From: Plakobranchus ocellatus | Lineage: Eukaryota > Mollusca > Gastropoda > Plakobranchidae | Direction of reading: 5' to 3' | Assembly: GCA_019648995.1 (NCBI GenBank) | Contig: BLXT01007982.1 | Coordinates: 2,098,367-2,122,218, forward strand | DNA: 23,852 nt | Program-made: the position numbers and the translations under genes | Notes under the pieces: model-generated | Databases searched by the model: none | What the model was told of the DNA's origin: nothing | Seen by the model: the letters and a program-made list of their open reading frames with translations, nothing else | Shown here: piece after piece, positions 9,137-19,689 of the stretch | Layout of the letters: every line of letters starts with the position of its first letter | Numbering within the stretch: the stretch's first letter is position 1

Positions 9137-12100
9137 GTAAGTATTTAAGATGTATTAATGTATGCAATTCAGAGTATTGTAAATTCCTCATAAAAACATG
9201 CTTTAAATTGTGAACTATCACCCTCCTCTAAGAATAGCCCTTTATGTTAGAAGTGACCTCAACATTGGTATCATGCAAGTTATGGTCAGTCTATGAGGGT
9301 TGTGATGGCCTGAGAAGTGCAAATACTCAAATTGTTTCTGTTTTTGTCTAAGTAATTTTGATCACATTTTAAGGCACTCGGATTTCTATGTTGCTGTTTT
9401 AAATAACTTTAGGGAATTTGCATTGTCTGTTTTTCATATTTATTCATTTGTCAGATGTTGCGTGGTTCTTTATCTTATTTCAGAACTATTTTTTTTGCAA
9501 ATGTGCATGAACTGTATAAAACAGAATATAAATTTGTAAAAGTCAAAAGCTAAGATCACTGTTCATGAAGCACAACAAATATATAATTTAGAAGTTATGT
9601 TATAGGTTGAACAGGGAGCTTAGAAATAAGGCGCTGTAAATGGCAGTTAAAGTTGCCAAGTAGGATTTTTGCTTGCAAAGAACAGAACAATAATAAGATA
9701 AATATGCAAATGTTTCAGCTTTGATCGTGGCCTTTAAGTAAATATACAAGACAGTAAAAACTTAGTAGCATTACATTATGGCACTACAAGTACAAGCTCC
9801 ATCCCAAAAGTAAGTTTCCCTTCGTGATAAACTAAATGGACAAGAACAACAAGACTTCACATGTATCTAGACATAATAGTTGGAAAACCCCATGAAAAAA
9901 ATTGGGCACAAGCCTACGAAATGCACTTCCTTTTTCTATGGCCGACCTTATTTTCCCAAACACCCAGATAAGTAGAGCCCGACCCTATTTTCCTGAACAC
10001 TTCATTTTATAAATAAAGAGAGAGAGAGAGAGAGTTCAGTAACACCAGCATACTCGCACTCATAAAGTTTGATCTAGAAGCAAGGGTCCCCTTAAAGTAA
10101 GTAGTTGCATTGGGTTCGGGAAAATAATGACTGGACCTATTTTCTCAAGTGTTTGGGAAAATTTAGATGTATGTAAATGGTTTCCAAACTGATTCAATAC
10201 TTTTAATAACTTATTGCTTTCATTAATATTTCAGTCTAGTGATTGTTATGTGACAGTGACTATTGAACTTGGCCACACAGCAAACTTTTTGAAAGAGCCT
10301 TCACTGGAAGGTTTTACCCATGATTGGACTGTATTTGTCAGAGGAAAAGATGGCAGCAAAATTGAACACTTTGTAGAAAAAGTTGTGTTCAGACTTCATA
10401 AAACGTTCAAAAGCCCCAACAGATGTAAGTATAATTTTTAGTCCATATTCATCGATTTATTCATTTAATATTTTTCGATCATTGTTGTGTCAACTTTTTT
10501 GTCTTTCTTGAAATCCCTTGAAAAATAACTCACTTGATTTTTGGTTATAATTACTGTAAATAATTTTTGTTGCTATTGGTTGATTTTTTCCTGCCTTGTT
10601 TTGTTTTTGGTTTTGAAATTTTTTTCTTTTGTGCAATTAATTCAATCTTACACAGGTTTTATTTTCTGAATGTGTCAAAACATTGATATTCACTTTAAAT
10701 GTAAGGAACTAGAGAAAATCAGTCACCAGTCCATGTGGATATTTTTGCACTATGAACTTTCAAAAGTTCTAATTCACTCATCAAGGCAACAAAAGATTTG
10801 GGATGTGAGCATAATATTTTTATGGCATTTTCTTTTAAGTGTAAATTGTAAGCTTTTACATCGCACTTAAAACTTAATATCGTATGTGAAAGTTGCGATT
10901 CCCCTAGGTTGCCTCATATGTAAATTAAACTGAGTTGTGTTAGATTTTGTTTTGTTTCCATTTGGCTCATAAGTAAATACTAAGATTGGATGGAAGCACT
11001 GCATTTAATTTTCATTTTCACAGGCAGTCATTCCTTTTCATTCTGTTTTCCCTGATCTTGTCAATTAATTTTTGTTTTGTTTTTTAACAGCTGTATTAAA
11101 ACCACCTTACAAAGTGAGTGAAGCTGGATATGCAGGGTTCCTCCTTCCCATCGAGATTCATTTTAAGAACAAGCAAAGCCCAAGGAAGATTTGCTTTTCA
11201 TATGACCTGTTTCTCAACGTGAAGGATAATCCTCCCATAAATAATTCACGATTTGAAAAGCTTAAATTCTCAAACCCTACACCAGAATTTAAAGCTAAAT
11301 TAATCAAAGCTGGAGGAGTGAGTATTTTATTTCACATTTAATGTTTTCTTTTTTTAATTTAAATATTGGTTATTAGTTTTTCATATTTGTTGTAGATCTA
11401 CTCTTTGTTAGCTGTTTCTACTTTCTCTGACTTCTTGAAATACTGTGACTGAAAAATGCCAAAAGACTTTTATCTTACTGCAAATTCAACATAGCTATGT
11501 TATGTTTTCTTCATTGCAAAATTTGCAGAATGGAGTGTTTTATAATACCACTAATTTCAAACCATGGAGAATGTGACTTTTGACATATTGGGCCTTTTTA
11601 AGGCATGCAGCCGAATTTGTCTATGGTAACTACGGAAGATCTTTGACAAATGTAAAGAGGAGTCTCTGAAATTTAAGTTTCAACATTATTGTTCTCTCTT
11701 GTACTGAACAAGAATTCCCAAATGCATAAGAGCAAATGGCCTGTAAGCTTAGGATTGCCTACCAAACTAGTTAAAAGAGTAAATTACAAGTGCCATTCAA
11801 AATTTCAACAAACCTGAATATGAAAATTTAACCTCAAAAGTTTTGTAGTCAACATGACCATTGTATGACCATATAAAGGAATGTCTATCTATAAGCATAT
11901 TCAACATCCATCAAGTGATAAAAACAAGACATTAAAGTTACAACCTTAACAGCAATGACCATAGAGGACCATTTGCAACATCCATGTAAAATGAAAACAA
12001 ACATGAAAAGCACACCAACAGCCTTTCTGTCAGATGCTCTGGTTGGAACTAAAATGATGCACATACACACCAAAATGGTTTGCACAAAAGAAAGCTCTTC

Positions 12101-13743
12101 TCCTTTCTTCAGTTACCCAGATGAAGGGTTGGTGCTCACTGTCATGAGATAAAATGCTCAACGTAAGGTGACATGATGTCTGTGCATACAGCATTATCCT
12201 GCAACTAACTTCTTCCCTCTAATAACCCCTCCCCCTCTCCTCTTGAGCACATGCGCTATCGCAGGCAAAAAATTAAAAATCAGTGTTTGCTAATTGAACG
12301 GGTGGTATGGTGACCTGGGATGGGATAAACCCAACAATATCACTGCGTCACTTTCAAACCCCTCCTTCAATACCTTTGTATTAGCTTGCAAGAAGCCAGG
12401 CCAACAGTTGCACTACTCTTCTTATCAATATCTATTATACAATGACAAAGCTGAGGTTTGTGAAAAAAGAAGGGGCATGTATAATGACCAGCATGGTTGG
12501 CTTGAAGAAATTATTTTCATTTTCGGTTGGTAAATACACGTATACTGCCAACAATTGCGTTGAGAAATATCAAAAAAGAGAAAAAATGCAAGAGAGTCCA
12601 AGGAAAGTGGTTGTCAATACAGGGACTGGTCTTCAGAAGGTGGTCGGGAGGGCAGGTTTGGCTGTATTTGATTTTGCCTCTTGTTCTCACTTCAAATACA
12701 TACCCAAATAGAATCCTAAAGGCACCTAACTCTAAGGCTGTTGCTTTTACTGTTTTGAAATACAATCCAAAGCTTTGGAGTTTTTTATTTACATCCATGC
12801 TAAACTGTTTACAGTTCAAAGTTCAATGTCTCATATAATCATCTAGTTGGCATATTGTTCCAGAGAACCTAATTTTCTAAAATGAATAGAAAATCTAGCA
12901 TTGGCTTTAATAGCAGCTTTTGATTTTAACATAATATTATATTTTCAGCCATTCTCTTGGGGGGGGGGGGGNNGGGTGTGTGTGTGTTTGGCTTTGGTTT
13001 TTTTTCTTCTCTTTTTGGCTGCCAGGGAAGATTTTGAAATAATAAGCTCAGAAATATAATGGTGAAAAAAACTAGTACATGTAATGAGAGAAAATCCCGA
13101 GTAAATGGATTTAGATTCAGTTTATTCAGTAGTCAATTTATTGTAGGCTGATATGGATATACAACATAATGCAAACTATGATAGCAATATATTACAACAT
13201 GTCAGACTTGTAATGTGGGTTCATCGTAAAGTAAAAGCTTTGAAGAAAACTTGGTCAAAACTTGAAGGAATTGTAAACATTCAATATCTGCTTATCCATT
13301 TTGTTTTAAGATTCTTTGCAGTGCATGTTTTTTACACTTTTTTGATAATGATCGTGGTTTTTCTAATAGTTGCAAGCAACAAAAACTGAACATTTAGGAA
13401 CAAGAAACTTGTGCTTGGATGAACTTTTTAAAAATGGTGACTAGATCTAGCTGCTTAATGTATAAAATTTATGAAATATAGAAATATCATGTTAGCATTT
13501 GATATTTGCATATTAACTGTCAATTATTGAAAATTAATTTGTTATATTTTTATATGCATATGTGCCTGTTTTGAACTTGTCATATAATTCTGTTAACTTT
13601 TTCACTCTTTCTTTTCAAAGGTTGAGCATGGCCCATATCCTGAACTACAGCCCCTTCCATATGCCAAAGGCTCTCCTCTGAAGACAGAAAAAAAGAAAAG
13701 CAACAAAAAATCTAAAGATAGCAAACAGGTCAATGTTTGTGGA

Positions 13744-13789
<46 letters not shown>

Positions 13790-13802
13790 NNNNNNNNNNN
13801 TC

Positions 13803-13869
<67 letters not shown>

Positions 13870-16800
13870 CATCTCCATCAGTTTTTATCAGCTTCTGTTT
13901 TATTTCTTTCTAACTATCTTTTTTCTCTCTCTTCTATTTTCCTTGTTTTTTTTGTTTTTTTTTTAAATCTTGTTTTCTTTAAACTTGATAAATATTTACT
14001 GAAGGAAATACAAATATAATAATTATGTTTCTTTATATGTAACATAATAATAATAGGACAGAGGCAAAAAGCAATGCAGTAGAATTTATCTAGATTGAAT
14101 TTGCGTAAGTGGATATTTTCATGTAGATCTTGTTCATGGTGTTGAGCTCTGATTATGTAAATGGAAAATTTCTGAAACTTCACTTGGTTATCAGAAGTCA
14201 ATAATTTTGGCCTCCAACCTCAGAGGCTTCAACATAGTGACATTAAATTGGACTTCATGGTTTTTAATAATGCAATGTCTGTAGATAGGGGAGGCTGTGT
14301 GAATTTTTATTCGTAATCATCATTTAAAGCTTGAGCTAATTTATTTCCTCACATTTTAAAACTAAATAATGTACATACCTAACTTATGTTTTATCAAGAT
14401 TTGTCTGGAAAAAATCCTATTATCTAACAATTCTAATTGAATTTTGGTGAACTGATCATTTCAAGTGTTTTGATTGTCAAGAGAGATAGGAATGCACTCA
14501 ATTTTTTAATATTTGTCTTGTGATCTGTGTGAATGAGTTAGAGGCTGCATTTCTAATATTTTTATTTATTGAAATAGCCTGAGAGGTCTTTCTGTGAGCT
14601 TTACAATGGTGAAAACTGGATAGAGCTAGCTTAATTCTATGCCAAGATATGAACTTTTGATTTATAACATGTTTAAAGAAAGGAACCAGTAACTTATAAT
14701 TTTTTATCTCAAATTTTGGATGCAACATTTGACTTATTAATTCTGGTCATTTGTCAGTGTTGACTTATTTATTCTGGTCATTTGTCAGTTTATAGCAATG
14801 TTGAATACTATAAATGGATTATTTTTTCTTAATCCAATTCTAATTCATTTCAGCTTTTTGAAATTTTCAATTTTTCAAATGCATCCTTAGTTACTATTTT
14901 CTTACCTGGAAAAAATCAAAGAACAATAAAATAAGTATAATATGCAAAAACATTTTTACTTAAAAATTGACTTTTTTTTTTCTTTCTTTTTTTATGATAA
15001 CAGGAGAAGAAGAAGAAGAAGAAACACAAACCTGAAAAAGAGGCATCACCTGCACCTTCGTTGTCATCTCTTTCTCCCACATCATCATCTGATGATGATG
15101 ATGACCATGATGGTGGTGGTGGTGGTGAAATTAAACACTCATCGCAACCTGCCTCAGCTGCACCTAAGAAAGAGAAAGAATCTGTCCAAAAAGATTCTCT
15201 ATTTTCTGCTCAAAGTAAAACTGATACACCATCTTTATCATCTCACAGCAAGAAGCCCAAATATAGAGATGACTCGCAAAACACATCCTCCAAAGACAGA
15301 CCAGAAAAAGAAGCAGTGCCCAAAAAGCATAAGTCTAAAGAGAGAGATAAAGAAAAAGACAAGCATGTATCGTCTCACAAGAGCAACAAAGACAGGAAAA
15401 TTAAAGAATCTAGCTCACATGCCCTGAAGGTGTCCAAAGAGGGATCAGAAGCTGGCTTTGATCATGCAAGTCCTCCTCAAATAACTAAGAGTCTGTCATC
15501 TTCAAACTCTGAGAAAAAACATTCATCTAGTAATCCTCGGCCAGACAGCAGAGAAAAGCAGCCTTTAGTGCCAAAAGAAGCATCTTTTTCTCACCAAAAA
15601 GAGAAGCATGGTGGTCATAAAAGCAAAGACAGTACTTCCTCATCAAGCAAAGTCAAGCACACACCTCAAAAAGATCAGTGTGAGCCGGGATCATCCAAAA
15701 AGCATGAGCACTCTGACAAAAAGTCCAAAGATAAAGAAAGACATGTCAAGAAGGTCCATAAGAGATCTGCAGAAGCTGTTTCTCCTGAGGAAGGAGTAGA
15801 AAAGAAAAAAATAAAGAGTGAATCATGGGGCCCAGAGGATGGCAAGTCGTGGAAACCCAAGAACACACAAGGTAAAAGTAAAGATGTAGACATGAAGCAT
15901 TCACAAAAAGATTTATCAAAGGAAATAAAAGTCAAGGCATCCCCTCCTAAAGACAAGGAAAAAGAACTTGTTGTGATTACAAAAGAAAAAAGCGAGCATT
16001 CTTCATCCTCAAATAAACATAAGATAACTAAAGATAGAGAGAAGCATGTGGATAAACACAAGCATGGCAAAGAAAAACATAAGGACAGCACAACTAAAGA
16101 AGATGGAAGCAGCAGGCATAAGGAAATAAGAAAAGAAGAGAAACCTGTTAAATCTGCAGCATTACTTGAAACAGAACACCTTGCCATGACTGCAGATTTT
16201 CAGCCTAGACTTTTGGTTTCTCCTCTAAAAAGTGAGCCTGATTCAGACGTTGACAGTGAAGCAAACAGTGATAACGAAACGCCAGAATTTAAGCAAAAGC
16301 CAGCAGTTAAAAGGACATTCAGCAACACAAGTGTAAATTCTTTCCATAAAACAAAAGCAAATGTAAAACAGGAGGCGCAAACTGTATCCGGCCTTACCGA
16401 CAGTGATAGCGATTCAGACGATAAAGAAATCAGTGTGAGTCCCAAAGAAAAGTCTCCGATAAAAGAGATGGATGCTGATGTTCGCAAGATGAAGCATAGA
16501 AAATTTGAAAATTCATTGGAGGTTCCAAAAGGAAAGAAACATACAGATGAAAGTGGGAGGCAAGTTTTGACAAATTTAAAGTTCACAAAAGAATCCTCTC
16601 AGGATGATATGTTAGACAAAGGTGAAAGCTCTGTAAACCATGTTGGAAGTGATGTTGTAGAAAGTGAAGATGAAGACAAAAAATCCGCCAACAGTGAAGG
16701 GCTGGATATTTTGGCACCAAATGGTTTTTCCTTGCGGGAGCTTATTGACATTAACGAAAAAATTGAAAGAGTCACTGATGATACCAGAATAATGGAGAAG

Positions 16801-16923
16801 TTGGTGTACCTTGTAGGGGAGACTGATGACTTTGAGCTTGATGAAAAATCTTTCTATTTTGATATATGCAGCTTAGAAAAGAGTGTAGTGAAAAAAATTC
16901 AAAATCTTTTAAAGGAGCATTAA
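9122..16923 (+). CDS. AF9/ENL (MLLT3/MLLT1) homologue: YEATS-domain elongation and chromatin reader
   Basis: Five exons join without a stop into a predicted 819-residue nuclear protein. Residues 8-144 form a YEATS domain, which in human AF9/ENL reads acetylated or crotonylated lysine on histone H3. Counting against human AF9 with an offset of +4, the reader-pocket residues are present: F32, H60, F63, G81, Y82, A83, F85 and D107, with T62 in place of AF9 Ser58. Residues about 145-750 form a Lys/Ser/Glu-rich, probably disordered linker with basic nuclear-localisation-like runs, an acidic Asp tract and a KSPIK motif also found in AF9. Residues 755-819 match the ANC1-homology domain ([20 protein letters not shown], then [11 protein letters not shown]), which in vertebrates binds AF4, DOT1L, BCOR and CBX8. 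The role in super-elongation and DOT1L complexes is inferred from the family. At 819 residues it is longer than human AF9 or ENL (about 560-570), mostly through the linker. An invertebrate would be expected to have one such gene. Confidence 0.9.
9950..10162. mobile_element. Foldback / MITE-like element
   Basis: Arms of 49 nt at 9950-9998 and 10114-10162 are imperfect reverse complements. The outer ATTTTCCCAAACAC is matched exactly by GTGTTTGGGAAAAT, and the inner CTATTTTCCTGAAC pairs with GTTCGGGAAAATAA with few mismatches. A (GA)n run at about 10018-10034 sits in the loop. The total of 213 bp with no coding capacity fits a non-autonomous DNA transposon. I could not identify a clear target-site duplication, so the superfamily is open. 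Confidence 0.65.
10018..10034. repeat. GA microsatellite inside the foldback element
   Basis: An uninterrupted (GA)n run of about 17 bases between the two inverted arms. Confidence 0.85.
10235..10424 (+). CDS. AF9/ENL-like gene, YEATS exon A
   Basis: Acceptor TTTCAG ends at 10234; donor AGAT|GTAAGT. The 190 nt encode [22 protein letters not shown] and [16 protein letters not shown], the first half of the YEATS fold, including pocket residues F32, H60, T62 and F63. It leaves one base (T) to complete a Ser codon in the next exon. Confidence 0.95.
10425..11090 (+). other. Intron 2 of the AF9/ENL-like gene
   Basis: GTAAGT to TTTAACAG with a T-rich tract before the acceptor. No feature seen inside. 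Confidence 0.85.
11091..11317 (+). CDS. AF9/ENL-like gene, YEATS exon B
   Basis: Acceptor TTAACAG ends at 11090; donor GGA|GTGAGT. It encodes [38 protein letters not shown] and a closing [10 protein letters not shown], the second half of the YEATS fold. It includes the GYAGF segment that contacts the acyl chain and the SYD aspartate (D107). It ends on a codon boundary. Confidence 0.95.
11318..13620 (+). other. Intron 3 of the AF9/ENL-like gene
   Basis: 2.3 kb from GTGAGT to TTCAAAG. It holds a G-run with two undetermined bases at 12972-12973 followed by a short GT repeat, and a TCTAGA island near 13441. Open frames at 11885-12152 and 12294-12838 match no family I recognise and overlap on both strands, so I treat them as chance. 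Confidence 0.75.
12960..12987. repeat. Poly-G / GT repeat with 2 N
   Basis: A run of at least 12 G, two undetermined bases at 12972-12973, then GGG and (GT)n. It could form G-quadruplex-like structure, and the assembly is uncertain here. Confidence 0.8.
13621..13728 (+). CDS. AF9/ENL-like gene, exon 4 (post-YEATS linker)
   Basis: Acceptor TTTTCAAAG ends at 13620. The 108 nt (36 codons) read [20 protein letters not shown] and then a Lys-rich basic stretch ending in Gln. The likely donor is CAG|GTCAAT at 13729, weaker than the gene's other donors. Both ends are phase 0, so the exon could be skipped without changing frame. Confidence 0.8.
13748..13866. repeat. Long TC microsatellite with assembly gap
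   Basis: Near-pure (TC)n on the + strand, broken by 11 N at 13790-13800 and one CA just after the gap. Its true length is unknown. It begins about 20 bases downstream of the exon 4 donor. Confidence 0.95.
14729..14789. repeat. 31-bp tandem duplication
   Basis: Two adjacent copies of a unit starting TTGACTTATTAATTCTGGTC differ by one base inside the compared part (A/T at unit position 11). The second copy starts at 14760. Confidence 0.9.
15004..16923 (+). CDS. AF9/ENL-like gene, large terminal coding exon (linker and ANC1-homology domain)
   Basis: Acceptor ATAACAG ends at 15003; in phase 0 the exon reads [12 protein letters not shown] and stays open for 639 codons to TAA at 16921-16923. The start of the exon is a lysine run, then Ser-rich, Asp-rich (SSSDDDDD) and Gly stretches, then several hundred residues dominated by K, S, E, D and H. 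A KSPIK motif lies at about 16453-16467, and the ANC1-homology domain is encoded at about 16726-16920. The frame continues unbroken upstream of the first in-frame TTG at 15061, which is not a start. In vertebrate AF9/ENL the linker and C-terminal domain are spread over several exons, so a single 1.9-kb exon is notable. Confidence 0.93.
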   Translation, partial: EKKKKKKHKPEKEASPAPSLSSLSPTSSSDDDDDHDGGGGGEIKHSSQPASAAPKKEKESVQKDSLFSAQSKTDTPSLSSHSKKPKYRDDSQNTSSKDRPEKEAVPKKHKSKERDKEKDKHVSSHKSNKDRKIKESSSHALKVSKEGSEAGFDHASPPQITKSLSSSNSEKKHSSSNPRPDSREKQPLVPKEASFSHQKEKHGGHKSKDSTSSSSKVKHTPQKDQCEPGSSKKHEHSDKKSKDKERHVKKVHKRSAEAVSPEEGVEKKKIKSESWGPEDGKSWKPKNTQGKSKDVDMKHSQKDLSKEIKVKASPPKDKEKELVVITKEKSEHSSSSNKHKITKDREKHVDKHKHGKEKHKDSTTKEDGSSRHKEIRKEEKPVKSAALLETEHLAMTADFQPRLLVSPLKSEPDSDVDSEANSDNETPEFKQKPAVKRTFSNTSVNSFHKTKANVKQEAQTVSGLTDSDSDSDDKEISVSPKEKSPIKEMDADVRKMKHRKFENSLEVPKGKKHTDESGRQVLTNLKFTKESSQDDMLDKGESSVNHVGSDVVESEDEDKKSANSEGLDILAPNGFSLRELIDINEKIERVTDDTRIMEKLVYLVGETDDFELDEKSFYFDICSLEKSVVKKIQNLLKEH

Positions 16924-19130
16924 TAAGAGAGTTATAATCGATATTTCTGTCTTTCAATGTGAAAAGAGAGATTTTTTGTGGGAGGGAGGGGGAAGGAATT
17001 ATAGTTAACACATTTATTTAACCATCTTGTATAACATTGTGTTAACCTTTGCCATACTTCATTATTACATGTTCTACTTGTACGTTATGAGCTGGGTATT
17101 TTTTTACCCACGCCTTTGTGTTGTACCTTCAATAGGCGTTTGTGGAGCAAAAAAAAAAACTTCTTCTTGACTTTATTATATGCAATACTTTGTCTCATGA
17201 GTCATTAGAGGAATCCCATTGGATTCAACAGATCTTAAGCTTTTCCTGTACACACGACTGGCGTTAAGATTCAGGTCTGGTAGGCCTAGAGTAACTGAAA
17301 CAGTATTCAGAGGGCTGGTATTACTTTACTTCTTATGCAGGTAAATGAGAACTAAACCACAAAAATGTATACTTTTTGTCATTGTCTTTTGCGTATGTAT
17401 CTTTTAAATTATTTGCTGCAGAAAAAAAAACGTATACTAGTATTAACAACAGGTAGAGAGAGATGTTTAAAAACCTTCCATGCTCATTACGGTACTTGAT
17501 TGCTGTGAAAGTTTTGTAAGCCTAAGGATGATTATGTTGTGTTGTGGGTGAACAGGGTGATGATGACCATCTTATCAAAATGGTAGTTTTATAAGTAATG
17601 ACGATAATATTGATGAAGGTGGTGATAATGGTGGAGTTGATGATGATGCTGATAAAAATGGTAATGGATATAGTGTTGTTGATATTAGATAATGGTGGTG
17701 ATGATGATAGTGTTGTTGATATATGATAAAGGTGGAGATGATGATAACAAAGGTGGTGTTGGGGATGATGATAAGGTTGTGACAATGATGATGATGAAGG
17801 TGGTGGTAATGATGATGCCAATGAAGATGTTGATGGAGATAGTGATCATAAACACAATGGTGATGGTGGTGATTAAGATTATTTTGATGCTCAAGTCGGT
17901 GTGATGGTGGTTAAAGTGATCTTTGGATCAAAGTGGGAAGATAATTCATAGTAAAATGATATATATTTTCATCTTTATCTCATTGTCAAATGCACTTTGT
18001 GCAAATGATAGTGAGTGGTCCATTCCATTACAAATCTGTATGATTTCAGCAATGTATTATCAGTGAACAAACAAGAATAGTTTCTCACCATAGAGCTGCA
18101 GTGAATAGAAATAAGAATACAAAGAATATAAACAGTGATAGGCCTACTCAAGGACCATTAACACTGTGAACGTGCAAATCATCTACCGGTATCAATAAAA
18201 TTCAAGTAAGCCTACAGGAGTGTTTGAATTCACTTGCAGGCTTAACGAAGAGGCCTAACTTCAATCTAGTCATACTACACAGATAAAATCCCTTGCTACT
18301 ATTCTTGCTCTGTGCCATTTTCAACTCACGACATATGGAAAGAGATATAACTTTTGAAATCAATTCTTTTTATTATATTTTAATTTTTATATTTCTATAA
18401 AATCTAAATTTACATAAAAAAATAATTGATGAATCATTCTAAGAACTTCAGTTTCTAGACTGAGCTCATTGGAAAAATATTTTAAAATTTTGAAAGACAC
18501 CATTCCATTTTCGACACATGGTATACAAAGAAGGTTTAATTGTATTTTTTTCCTTTGTTTGTTTCTTTTTTTTTTTAATATCAGGACAAGATATGTTATC
18601 TGTAGTTTATAAATCAATGTTGTTAAAAATGACTTTCAGCTGTCTCTGTTCATTAATACTTCAGAAGAGCACATAATGTGATTTAATGAATTGATTTCAG
18701 CTGTAAATATTTTCAGAGAAAAAGTAAATTGCAAAACTTAGCGTAGATAAAGATACATTTGAACCTTTTGCTACAATAAATGATTATTTTTTTTTTTTAT
18801 GCATTGCTGGTTTTGGAAAGAGTTGGTGATAATTATGTGATGCAAAGAGTGAGAAAAATTTTTTTTTGTTTCAAATTTATCAAATTGGACTTCAATATTG
18901 TTACATGAATTATGTAAGATTGAATATTAATTGTACTTTCAAGTAATCAGAAGCTTAGTATATTAGTGCAATCATTTTTAAAATATTAATATTTATGGCT
19001 CATTGTCAGATTTTTTTGTGATTAAAAGTTGTACATGACGAAATGTTTGTTGTTGCTCTGTTAATGTTATTCATCTCCATGTACCTCATTAAAGTATTCA
19101 TTTATAATAAATCATTAGTTTAGCAGGCAA
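16924..19130 (+). other. Presumed 3' UTR and downstream flank of the AF9/ENL-like gene
   Basis: No coding region follows the stop. Candidate poly(A) signals AATAAA occur at 18194-18199, 18775-18780, 19106-19111 and 19361-19366, with ATTAAA at 19088-19093. I cannot tell which is used. The GAT/GGT-rich tract would fall within the transcript if any of these is used. Confidence 0.4.
17525..17900. repeat. GAT/GGT-rich imperfect repeat tract
   Basis: Imperfect repeats of GATGAT, GGTGGT and GTTGAT continue for almost 400 bases on the + strand and keep several frames open by composition alone. It is low-complexity sequence, not a coding region. Confidence 0.85.
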
Positions 19131-19689
19131 TCATCAAAATTTTGACTTCTCTAAACAGGTAATCCAAAATCAAATTTGAAACTTAATTTTTCAAAATGCA
19201 AAGAAAAAGTCAAAAGGGTTACTTGAGATCAGACCCAATGATAAAGAGTAATATATATAACTGTTTTGATGCTCACCATGTGCCAGATTTCAATATTCAT
19301 TAAATTTTAATCTGTATTGCTAAAAATGTTATCCAAGTTTTGAATTATCTTTGCATTTATAATAAATTACATTAAATTGCATCCTGACATCCCCAAGTTT
19401 CCTTTTTTATAGGATCAAGTCATATCGAAATCTAAAATCTTAAGGGAATCTCTCCTTCACTAGTTTCACTTTCAGTTTGCTGTATCAGCACCCAGCTTGA
19501 TAAGGGTGACATCTGCTGAATTGTGTGGGTAATGTACCAATCTGAGCTTGATATCAAGTTTTGTCTTTAATAAGTCTGGAGCTAAAATTCTTTTCTTTTC
19601 TCCTGTTCTTATAAAAGAAAATTTATTTTCATTTTTTTTCTGGACCTTCTGTTCTTTATTTACTGTCCATGATTAATTTAATTTCCTAT
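19131..19689. other. Intergenic, nothing recognised
   Basis: AT-rich, no coding region or repeat beyond a further AATAAA at 19361-19366. Confidence 0.5.

Larger units (their letters stand above)
9137..10234 (+). other. Intron 1 of the AF9/ENL-like gene
   Basis: Bounded by GTAAGT and TTTCAG. It contains the foldback element at 9950-10162, whose right arm ends only 72 bases before the YEATS exon. No coding region seen. Confidence 0.85.
13729..15003 (+). other. Intron 4 of the AF9/ENL-like gene
   Basis: Starts with the weak GTCAAT donor and ends with ATAACAG at 15003. It carries the large TC microsatellite with a gap at its 5' end and a 31-bp tandem duplication at 14729-14789. Confidence 0.75.

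Noticed and set aside
12294..12838. Overlapping open frames in intron 3
   Set aside because: Several frames on both strands are open at once, none matches a family I recognise, and they lie inside a well-bounded intron.
13741..13866. CRISPR-like or telomeric array
   Set aside because: Plain dinucleotide repeat without spacers; no telomere hexamers.
13645..13966. Open frames on both strands through the TC microsatellite (Ser-Leu and Arg-Glu repeats)
   Set aside because: A pure dinucleotide repeat is open in every frame, and these frames also cross an N gap; there is no coding evidence.
14942..15427. 161-codon + frame with Arg- and His-rich sequence over the start of the terminal exon
   Set aside because: It is the same DNA as the AF9/ENL exon read in another frame; the exon frame has the homology and a splice acceptor.
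15675..16586. Two long minus-strand open frames opposite the terminal exon
   Set aside because: Complement of Lys/Ser-rich codons gives Leu/Phe/Ser-rich frames without stops; no family similarity.
17522..17904. Met/Val/Asp- and Thr/Ile-rich open frames in the GAT/GGT tract
   Set aside because: Low-complexity trinucleotide repeat keeps frames open.
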